Assembly (NCBI RefSeq): GCF_963668165.1
Contig: NZ_OY764209.1
Span: 1,798,001-1,862,000 of the forward strand
Source: Marispirochaeta sp.
Lineage (GTDB): Bacteria > Spirochaetota > Spirochaetia > JC444 > Marispirochaetaceae
Length of the DNA: 64,000 bases
Direction: 5' to 3'
The notes under the pieces are model-generated. The model ran no database searches. It worked only from the letters and a program-made list of their open reading frames with translations, and had not been told where the DNA came from. Every line of letters begins with the position of its first letter. Position 1 is the stretch's first letter. The translations under genes were made by a program, and so were the position numbers. Below are positions 34,295 through 41,133 of this stretch, one piece after another.

Positions 34295-34978
34295 ATGATT
34301 GATTTAAAACAATATAAGTTGATTAGTTTTGATATGTTTCAAACAATAGTCGATTTAAATTCGCAAAAGAAAGTTATCTTGAAGAAGCTTTTTGGTAATT
34401 CATATAATAGCGAAATTGCAAATCAATTCTGGTCTGATGCTGATGAATATGTTTTCCAATATTTCCATAGAATAGCAAATAATGATCAACCTTATAAAAC
34501 TGTAATTGATATATTTAAACAATGCTATGAGCAACTTTTCCCAAAATACAATATTAACTTATCACCAAAAAAAGGAGCTGAAATACTTGCTGAATCACAT
34601 AATGATTCAGAACTGTTTCCAGAATCATTGTATGTCATTAATCAAATCAAGAAAATAAAGAATGTATGCATCATAAGTGATACTGATACTTTAATGATTA
34701 AAGCACTGCTTACTAAATTTGGAATATCTAAAGTATATTTATCAGAAAGTTATAAAGCATATAAATTTGATAAATCGGGCATTCTTTTTAAGGAAGCAAT
34801 CAAAGATTTCAATATTTACCCAAAAGAAATGCTTCATATTGGAGATGGAAGCAATGATGTTCTTGGAGCAAACCTTATAGGTTCAGATTCTGTCTGGATA
34901 AATAGGAATAATCGAGTATGGACAGAAGAAAAAAGACCAACTTATGAAATTAATTCATTAAGTGAATTAATCGAATAG
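34295..34978 (+). CDS. HAD-superfamily hydrolase
   Basis: The 227-residue protein has HAD motif I as LISFDMFQTIVD near residue 9, with the nucleophile Asp followed by a Phe instead of the second Asp, as in haloacid-dehalogenase-like members. Motif II is VCIISDTD near 130, a motif III Lys lies around YKAYKFDKSG, and motif IV is MLHIGDGSNDVLGA near 185. It has a helical cap between motifs I and II. Likely substrates are small phosphoesters or haloacids; none can be chosen. It is AT-rich, lies between the TGTACA end and a strong attC-like site, and is therefore a cassette gene. Confidence 0.85.
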   Translation: MIDLKQYKLISFDMFQTIVDLNSQKKVILKKLFGNSYNSEIANQFWSDADEYVFQYFHRIANNDQPYKTVIDIFKQCYEQLFPKYNINLSPKKGAEILAESHNDSELFPESLYVINQIKKIKNVCIISDTDTLMIKALLTKFGISKVYLSESYKAYKFDKSGILFKEAIKDFNIYPKEMLHIGDGSNDVLGANLIGSDSVWINRNNRVWTEEKRPTYEINSLSELIE

Positions 34979-34983
34979 AAGAT

Positions 34984-35099
34984 GGCTAACAACTGATTCA
35001 ACCTGACAATTCCTGTTGTCACAATTTTTGCGGACGCTGCGCTGCAAAAATTGCGCCAAGCCCTGTGGGCCGGAATTGCAGGTTAACAAAATGTTATAT
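34984..35099 (+). repeat. attC-like site between HAD and Phd/PIN cassettes
   Basis: The ends fold as expected of integron attC sites. The core GGCTAAC lies at 34984 and TGTTATAT at the other end. The arm AACCTG-A-CAATTCC pairs with GGAATTG-CAGGTT, leaving one extrahelical A, and a long inner stem CAATTTTTGC/GCAAAAATTG surrounds the loop. At about 116 bases it is VCR-sized. It separates two genes with different functions, so the HAD gene and the Phd/PIN pair are two adjacent cassettes. Confidence 0.75.
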
Positions 35100-35144
35100 C
35101 CACAGTGGAGATAATAGAGGTATAAAGTTTAATCGCAATAATAC

Positions 35145-35172
35145 TTGACAACTTGTCACGATAATGTATATT
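35145..35172 (+). promoter_or_regulatory. Promoter and operator of the Phd/PIN module
   Basis: TTGACA (35145-35150) and TATATT (35167-35172) are 16 bases apart. The perfect palindrome TGACAACTTGTCA (35146-35158) overlaps the -35 box, as expected if the antitoxin-toxin complex represses its own promoter. Confidence 0.6.
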
Positions 35173-35178
35173 AGAAGT

Positions 35179-35415
35179 ATGAAAACACTACCTGTCGGTG
35201 AATTTAAAACCCACTTTTCTGAAGTAATAGATGATGTACGTGCAGGAGAGGAAATTATAATCACATACGGAAAAAAGAAAGAAAACGTTGCAGTAGTAAT
35301 ACCATATTCCGCCTATGAAAAGCGAAATAAGATAAAGCTTGGGCTCTTGCAAGATAAAGAATATGAGATAAAAAAAGATTTCGAAATGACTGAAGAAGAA
35401 TTACTTGGAATATGA
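35179..35415 (+). CDS. Phd/YefM-family antitoxin
   Basis: From ATG 35179 the 78-residue protein begins MKTLPVGEFKTHFSEVIDDV, the typical Phd/YefM start, followed by EEIIITYGKKKENVAVVIPYSAYEK, which forms the DNA-binding core. The acidic end (DFEMTEEELLGI) would bind the toxin. It overlaps the PIN gene by four bases. An upstream ATG at 35164 is possible but lies inside the promoter -10 region, so it is rejected. Confidence 0.87.
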   Translation: MKTLPVGEFKTHFSEVIDDVRAGEEIIITYGKKKENVAVVIPYSAYEKRNKIKLGLLQDKEYEIKKDFEMTEEELLGI

Positions 35416-35819
35416 AATATCTTCTCGACACACATTATCTTTTATGGTCATTGTTTGACCCTGAAAAAATAGATAAAAATGTACTTTCAATACTTGAAAA
35501 TGAAGAAGATGAAAAATATATATCTGGAATAAATCTATGGGAAATATCATTAAAATATTCCCTTGGAAAATTAGAAATAAATGGTCTTAATCCTGAACAA
35601 ATTACAGATAGCATAATAGAAGCTGGATTTAAGATAACAGATATTGATTATAAATCGTATGCATCATATTACAAATTACCGAAAAAGGAGGATCACAAAG
35701 ATCCATTCGATCGGATGTTGATATGGTATTCAATCCAGAATGATTTTATTTTAATCACTAAGGATAGCAAGATCGAACAATATATACCAGATGGGCTTAA
35801 AGTAGTTACTGGAACATAA
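35412..35819 (+). CDS. PIN-domain toxin (Sll0205-like, VapC type)
   Basis: The 135-residue protein starts MKYLLDTHYLLWSLFDPEKI, with LLDTH carrying the first acidic residue, as in the Phd-associated PIN family. It has INLWEISLKYSLGKL, a DHKDPFDRMLIWYS site with the second and third Asp, and ITKDSKIEQY at the end. The acidic catalytic residues appear intact, so an RNase activity is likely. The TAA stop at 35817-35819 lies inside the ATAACCTCAAG sequence that introduces hairpin repeat A. The hairpin element therefore abuts the toxin gene without any gap. Confidence 0.87.
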   Translation: MKYLLDTHYLLWSLFDPEKIDKNVLSILENEEDEKYISGINLWEISLKYSLGKLEINGLNPEQITDSIIEAGFKITDIDYKSYASYYKLPKKEDHKDPFDRMLIWYSIQNDFILITKDSKIEQYIPDGLKVVTGT

Positions 35820-36018
35820 CCTCAAGGATTGAGTCGACCTTCACGGTTGATTCAATCCAATGTTCAAGAAGCCCTGATCGACAGTATTGTTTCTTATTAA
35901 TGGGAAATGGTCGCCGGTTTCTATTGGAAGACAAATGCCTGAAGGCTCAGCAGCTTCTCAGACCCAGTGGCTGAATCAGTGTAGCGAAAGAGGATGTGGT
36001 TGTCCTCGATGGCGACAA
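35816..36018 (+). repeat. Hairpin repeat A, copy 6, with truncated IS91 tail
   Basis: The hairpin at 35826-35858 has one base change from the others (CGGTTGATT arm). The following tail joins a short IS91 transposase segment (FRYTDSATGSEKLL in reverse), which is cut at about 36018 by IS1634-type sequence. Confidence 0.75.
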
Positions 36019-37434
36019 TTTTCTGAGTAGGTATACAACAGCAGCACATCCTCGAAAATGGTAAAAACCCATCGTGCCGTCGGATTATCAGTCGGCTTAT
36101 TCTTCTGGTCCCATATATGTGTTCCCTTTTCTTTGAGAGCGCGGCGAATGCGTTTTTCCGCAAGGGAGTAGACCAGAAGCGAGAGAGTCATGATCATGAT
36201 CAGTGACATCACCCGTTCAGGTTTTTTCAGAAACAGCCGGTCTGTATAGAAGAGGGGATCTTTCAGGAAACGAAAGCCCCGCTCTACACTGACATTCTGA
36301 TCCTTGTAGACCTCGATTATCTGTCGGTCTGAAAGGTTTTCCTCATCGAGCTCGTTTGTGGCCACGATGAACTTGCTCTTACGGAGTCTGTCGGCCTCTA
36401 TACGCTCCTCATCATAGCTGAGCACCCCTTCTGATAAACCATGAGGTCGGGATGGGAGTGCTGCCTGCCTTCGCCGACCTTTGCCCTCATAGCAGGGCCT
36501 CTCATAGACATGGAAAGCTATATGCAAGTGCTTGAGTTTCCGAGAGAAGGATTCTGCAGCCGTCCGGGCATCCTCGGCACAGGCAGTGTTACGCAGATGC
36601 TTCAGTTCTATTTCTTTCTTTCTCAAACTCTTTCTTCAGGTTCTTTCGGAAAGTCTTCATCTCCCGTTCGTAGGCTTTCTCGGAGAATATGAGCAGCCAC
36701 CTTTGAGGGACACCGGCATATTCGCTGCCGACACGGATATACCAATACCCTCCGCCGATCTGTTCCATCTGCTCATCGGCGAGACAACTGTAGAGGTCTT
36801 TTGTATCCTTGATCGTCTCCGGCACCCGGGTGGACCCATCGTAGATCCTTCGAGCAGGAGGCGATAGGTCTCTTTGGTGTAAAAGGCCGAGTCGGCCACG
36901 ATATAGGGCATATCATCTCTAGTGAACTGCTCTTGAAACTTCTTCACTGTCTCCGAAAGGTTTTCTTATCGTTACTGTTGCCGCTGAGCGCCTCGACCCA
37001 CAGCGGCAAAGAAGTTTTGTTGACGCTTATCATCTGCGCAACTACCTGGTTCAGCTCGGGAGAGTTGTCCTTGGAGTAGCCCTTGGTGATCTGTATTACT
37101 CCCTCCTCAACTTTTTCGACATTACTGTTATACTCGCCGTGAACACTGAAAGTAGTCGAGTCGAGGTGAGCAAATCGGGTATCAACCCCCTGATCCGCCA
37201 GTATCTGTGAAGCAACCGAAAAAACAGCTCGGTAATTCCATACTCATAAAAGCCCATGGCGTTTAAGACCATCGCCACGACTGCCTCGCCTATGGTCACT
37301 TTTCTTTCACCGTTTTCCACATGCCGGTCAATCAGCTCGGCCAACCGGATCTCTTTACACACCCCTGCGACAATGCCGAGGTGTTGAATCAGTTTCGATG
37401 AGTAGTTCTCCAGGGAGGAATTGATACTAGTCAC
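36019..37434 (-). pseudogene. IS1634-family (IS4-like DDE) transposase remnant
   Basis: The minus strand carries fragments in order. MTSINSSLENYSSKLIQHLG opens at 37434, then VTIGEAVVAMVLNAMGFYE, DMPYIVADSAFYTKETYRLL (36900, a catalytic Asp region), GSEYAGVPQRWLLIFSEKAY (36700), and RGFRFLKDPLFYTDRLFL and KKPERVMSLIMIMTLSLLV (36300). The order matches IS1634-like transposases. At least three frameshifts break it, and its 3' end is cut at an IS91 fragment. A shorter, closely similar fragment of the same element lies at 49690, on the plus strand. Confidence 0.8.
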
Positions 37435-37562
37435 CTGTTTAGGTTCTCAACATTGAATAATTTAAAAAACGATTAATCTGCCCTTGAAAGTAGGTAATTT
37501 CCCAATTTTGCCAGTTTCGGCCTTGCGCTCCTCGATTAATTTTCCTACCATTCAAACAGAGG

Positions 37563-37790
37563 TGAATTCATCCTCTACTCGGATGAAGTAAAAGAGTTGT
37601 TTCTTTGCGTGATGGAAGATGCCAAAAAGAAATTCGAACCGAAGCTAATTCAATACACAATAATGAGTAACCACGTCCATTTGATTGTAAAAGCCGAAAA
37701 TTATATGTGGAGCGGACTCTATGAACTGAAAAAAGGGAGGTTGAGACTACTCGATCCACCGGATGAGTGGTTGAAACTGATAATATAACC
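37563..37790 (+). pseudogene. REP-associated tyrosine transposase (Y1/HUH) fragment
   Basis: Translation from 37563 gives EFILYSDEVKELFLCVMEDA and then EPKLIQYTIMSNHVHLIVKAE, the HUH motif region (NHVHL) of TnpA-REP/RAYT proteins. No N-terminus precedes it, and after about 37700 the frame drifts into unrelated residues. A copy of a short repeat motif lies 10 bases upstream in inverted orientation (37533-37554). The fragment is too short to function. Confidence 0.7.
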
Positions 37791-38095
37791 GAAGATCACA
37801 ACTAAAAATCCAATTAGGGCTTTCAAGAGAGATCCCGATGAACCACTCTTTTAGTATTCCATAGGCGAAAAATCACCTGAAATTTCGATACATCCATCCA
37901 ATACTCTATTAGAAGCTCAATTTGTGATACAATCTGCAAATCAGCAAGCCCAATTAGTATGAGGCCATGTCATTTTCTGATTTTTGACCTCTCATCATAT
38001 CCATTTTTTCTCACGATGAAGCAGAATAGATTATAAAAAAGTACATTATCCCTGTTTTCCTCCCATATCTCGTCCTCCGTCCCCTATTGATTGGA
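37791..38095. other. Non-coding gap at the island edge
   Basis: I see no gene, repeat or structured element. The stretch is AT-rich and lies between transposase debris and the end of the TonB operon. Confidence 0.5.
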
Positions 38096-38722
38096 TCAAT
38101 TCAGGACAAATCGGATCGGATAACGAAACCGCACGGCCACAGGTTTTCCGTTGGCTTCGGCCGGGCCGCATTGCAGTCCTTCCAACGCTTTTACGGCCGC
38201 TTCGGCAAAGCCGTTTTTCGGGTCTTTCAAAACAATGACTTGTCTGACTAACCCGGTCTGATCTATGTAGAGTTCCACATACACAACAGCTTCCAGCTTC
38301 TGGCGCAGAGCCATGGGCGGATACTCAATCCGGTCCAGAATCTCCTCTACGGGAATAACCGGAATTTTAGAGATTTTATGCTGGGGAAGGTATTCAGGCT
38401 CCTGTTCGACCACGGGAGAAACGGTTTCCTCCTCCTCCACGACTTCTTCGTCGACCTGGATAATCTTCTCCGCAACCGAAGGTTGGTCATTCACTTCGGT
38501 AACTTCTTTTTTAGGCTGCGGTTTCGGAGGGGGCGGCGGTGGAATATACTCTTGAAAATCGACCAATTTGATAACTTCCGCTTCCGGTACGGCAACAACG
38601 GCTTCTCTGGTAATGGAAAAACGAAAATAGAGCAGCAATAGTACATGAGCCAAAGCTGCCAGGCCGATCATACTGAAACGGATGAAGGTTGTACGGGAGG
38701 AATGAGATGATGTCAGGGTCAT
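38096..38722 (-). CDS. tonB: TonB-like energy transducer
   Basis: The 208-residue protein has one N-terminal membrane helix (residues 14-33), a periplasmic proline-rich linker with PPPPPPKPQPKK near residue 60 and an acidic stretch after it. It ends in a TonB C-terminal domain (DRIEYPPMALRQKLEAVVYVEL, VIVLKDPKNGFAEAAVKAL, VRFRYPIRFVLN). TonB spans the periplasm and transmits inner-membrane proton-motive energy from ExbB/ExbD to outer-membrane receptors. It is the last gene of a minus-strand operon that starts with the receptor at 43632 and overlaps exbD by one base. Its presence indicates an outer membrane with active import. Confidence 0.9.
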   Translation of the reverse strand: MTLTSSHSSRTTFIRFSMIGLAALAHVLLLLYFRFSITREAVVAVPEAEVIKLVDFQEYIPPPPPPKPQPKKEVTEVNDQPSVAEKIIQVDEEVVEEEETVSPVVEQEPEYLPQHKISKIPVIPVEEILDRIEYPPMALRQKLEAVVYVELYIDQTGLVRQVIVLKDPKNGFAEAAVKALEGLQCGPAEANGKPVAVRFRYPIRFVLN

Positions 38723-39126
38723 TACAAATCCTCCTTTACCACGAAACTGACCACACGGTGCTGCAGGAGCTGAAGGATCTGAACCACTTCATTCACATAG
38801 CGGTAAGGAGTCGATCTGTCCGCCAGAATATGGATTCTCAAATCGGGAAACTCGACAAAGGCTGCGGTGATAAGCATTTCCAGCTCCTCCGCGTTGACCG
38901 GATCCCCGTCGACAACGACAACCCCTTCCTGGTCGATCCAGATTTCCAACTGGTGCTCCGCATCGGTCAGTTCAACCTGTTTCGCCTCGGGATATTCAAT
39001 CCGAACCTCTTTCCGGTAATTGATCAGCGAAAGGAGCATAATAAAAACCAGAAGGAGAAATCCGATATCCGACATGGCCGATAAAGGCGTTCTGGGCGGC
39101 CGGCGGGAACTTTTCAGCTGAATCAC
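38722..39126 (-). CDS. exbD: ExbD/TolR-family protein
   Basis: This 134-residue protein has a short cytoplasmic start, a single membrane helix with the conserved Asp (LSAMSDIGFLLLVFIMLLSL) near residue 20, and a periplasmic domain. The Asp in the helix is the proton-coupling residue of ExbD/TolR. Two different ExbD proteins are encoded in a row here, which is common in TonB systems outside the Enterobacteria. It overlaps both neighbours, so stoichiometric expression is likely. Confidence 0.9.
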   Translation of the reverse strand: MIQLKSSRRPPRTPLSAMSDIGFLLLVFIMLLSLINYRKEVRIEYPEAKQVELTDAEHQLEIWIDQEGVVVVDGDPVNAEELEMLITAAFVEFPDLRIHILADRSTPYRYVNEVVQILQLLQHRVVSFVVKEDL

Positions 39127-39539
39127 GATGATCCTCCCTCTTCCGCCGCCATGATAAAGGAAAAATTTTCGATTTTCCGGATGCGGATGGTATGGAGCGT
39201 ATCCACAAATCGCTGATAAGGCACATCGGGATCAATGAGCAAAGCCACTGTCAGATTGGGATGGACCCGGAGGTTCACGTCCAAAAGTTCATCCAGATCT
39301 TCCCCGTTCAGGGACTTTTCCTGAAAGACCAAATCTCCCGAGGCGGTCAAATTGAGTTTCAGGAGATCTTCCTTCTGGACAATCCGCGGCTTCTCCTTGG
39401 AAGGCAGATTGACCAGAAATCCCTTGTTCGTGTTGAATCCGGCAATCACCAGAAAGTAGATGATCAGGAGAAAACTCAGATCGTTGAGGGCTCCCATGGG
39501 ATCATCCGCTTTGTGGGTGAAAAATTTCTTCAACTTCAC
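39123..39539 (-). CDS. exbD: ExbD/TolR-family protein
   Basis: The 138-residue protein begins MKLKKFFTHKADDPMGALND, with a membrane helix LSFLLIIYFLVIAGF near residue 22. The usual helix Asp lies at its entry (ALND). The periplasmic domain has GDLVFQEKSLNGEDLDELL. It is the partner of the second ExbD and follows exbB with a four-base overlap. Confidence 0.88.
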   Translation of the reverse strand: MKLKKFFTHKADDPMGALNDLSFLLIIYFLVIAGFNTNKGFLVNLPSKEKPRIVQKEDLLKLNLTASGDLVFQEKSLNGEDLDELLDVNLRVHPNLTVALLIDPDVPYQRFVDTLHTIRIRKIENFSFIMAAEEGGSS

Positions 39540-40207
39540 GCAGTCGTTTCCTTCAGGGATTGCCGCGTAGAGGTTTGCTCCTGTCGAATGGATACCGCCG
39601 CAACCATATCGCTGGCCACTTTGGTAATATCCGCCGCAAAGGAATCCACCCGATGGGAGAGGATATTGTACCCCACCAGGGCGACAATCGCGATAATCAG
39701 ACCGAAGACGGTTGTCATGAGGGCTTCGTATATCCCGTTGGCAACCAGCTGGGCATTCACATCGGCCGCTTCAGCAATGGACCGGAAGGCGCCGATCATA
39801 CCTGAAACGGTTCCCAGAAATCCCGTCAAGGGACCAATGGACGCTAAAGCGGAAAGAAAATTGAAACCATTCTCCAGCCGGCGGATCTGCTCCTGCCCCT
39901 CCGCTTCCACGGCTTTTTCCATCCGGTGTTCCCCGTAGGGAGCATTTTTCAGGACCTCTCTCAGGATCCTTCCGGAAACATTCCGGGGCTTCAAACTGTT
40001 CAAATACTCCTCTGCCTGGGAAATCCGTCCGTGCTCTATCAGGTCCAGGGCCTCCCGGCGGACTTTTCCGGTTCTCAGATCATGGAAAAGAATATAGAAA
40101 ACCCTCTCCAGGATCAGAGCAACCGTAAGTATGGAAAATATCAGCAGGGGCCACATAAAAACCCCGCCCATTTCGAAGAAACGGAATAAACTCCATTGTT
40201 CTGTCAT
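39536..40207 (-). CDS. exbB: ExbB/TolQ/MotA-type proton channel protein
   Basis: This 223-residue protein has three membrane helices: residues 15-35, then a large cytoplasmic loop, and a second and third helix with ALASIGPLTGFLGTVSGMIGAF and LMTTVFGLIIAIVALVGYN. The GPLTGFLGTV motif is the ExbB/TolQ signature. ExbB pentamers with ExbD form the motor that energises TonB. The short gap (42 bases) to the upstream lipoprotein gene suggests one operon. Confidence 0.92.
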   Translation of the reverse strand: MTEQWSLFRFFEMGGVFMWPLLIFSILTVALILERVFYILFHDLRTGKVRREALDLIEHGRISQAEEYLNSLKPRNVSGRILREVLKNAPYGEHRMEKAVEAEGQEQIRRLENGFNFLSALASIGPLTGFLGTVSGMIGAFRSIAEAADVNAQLVANGIYEALMTTVFGLIIAIVALVGYNILSHRVDSFAADITKVASDMVAAVSIRQEQTSTRQSLKETTA

Positions 40208-40249
40208 TTTTCTTTCTCCTATAGTATTGCAGACACTTTTTTCAACTGT

Positions 40250-41122
40250 CTAATCATCTTTCATTTTATCACTCTTTTTCAAAGTGATATCCGAGCGGGG
40301 GATTTTTTCCTCCCACAGGGACTGCCAAGTCACCGCCAGGGTAAAGAAGCCGGCGGTCTCCTCATAATCCCTCAACAGGGTTCCCGAATCCCGAACCGGG
40401 ATCAGTTCTTCCGGCAGATAGGCCGTGCTGTAACAGCCGTCCCAGGTGACTCCTTCTTCCCGGACGTATCTCTTTTCCGGGTCTTTGCAGGAATCCGGTT
40501 TGGGGAATTTGTCTCCGTACCCGTACAACTCCGGAAAAAGCAGAGACTCCAGATCTCTCTGAAAATCCTCCGAATAATAACCCCGTTTCTTATGGGCGAA
40601 ATGATAGGATTCCATATCCAGGGAGTCTTCGATAAAAGGAGCGGCCGCTTCAATACGGGTCCAACGACGGCTGACCATATCCCTGGACCGGTCGCCGTAG
40701 TACCGGCTCTCTTTATAGCGGATTTCTCCTTCCAGAACTCCCGTTATTTCGGGGAATTCCTGAACCTCCAGATTCCAGGAATCCCCCCGTGGGCGGACAA
40801 CCAGACTGCCCAGCATACCGAACCGGGCTTCGGTCCATCCGTTATGCCAGTTGCTGAACCATTCCAGATAATCCATATGGAAAATCCAGCTGCCGTTCTC
40901 CTGTCCGAAGGCTTCCCCTGTCACCTGAATATTTTCTCCGTATGGAAGGGATAAGGAAGCCTGCCCCTCTCCGTTTATGGAAAGAGTCCATACCTGAGGA
41001 TGCTTTTTCTCCCCGGAAATTTCACCAGTCCAAATCATCAGCCCCTGCCTTGTAGCGCAGGAGAAACTGAGAACTGCCAAAATAAAAACGATGCTCCATC
41101 GGATGTTTTTTCCTTTTGTCAT
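40250..41122 (-). CDS. Unrecognised lipoprotein of the TonB operon
   Basis: The protein starts with a signal peptide MTKGKNIRWSIVFILAVLSFSC ending in a lipobox, so the mature form is a lipid-anchored protein of about 270 residues. It has beta-rich segments (WTLSINGEGQASLSLPYGE, SWNLEVQEFPEITGVLEGEI) and an acidic C-terminus. I recognise no family. It lies 11 bases after the TonB-dependent receptor gene and before exbB, so it may help the receptor bind or release its substrate. Its outer- or inner-membrane location cannot be decided. Confidence 0.6.
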   Translation of the reverse strand: MTKGKNIRWSIVFILAVLSFSCATRQGLMIWTGEISGEKKHPQVWTLSINGEGQASLSLPYGENIQVTGEAFGQENGSWIFHMDYLEWFSNWHNGWTEARFGMLGSLVVRPRGDSWNLEVQEFPEITGVLEGEIRYKESRYYGDRSRDMVSRRWTRIEAAAPFIEDSLDMESYHFAHKKRGYYSEDFQRDLESLLFPELYGYGDKFPKPDSCKDPEKRYVREEGVTWDGCYSTAYLPEELIPVRDSGTLLRDYEETAGFFTLAVTWQSLWEEKIPRSDITLKKSDKMKDD

Positions 41123-41133
41123 ATTCGGTCTCC

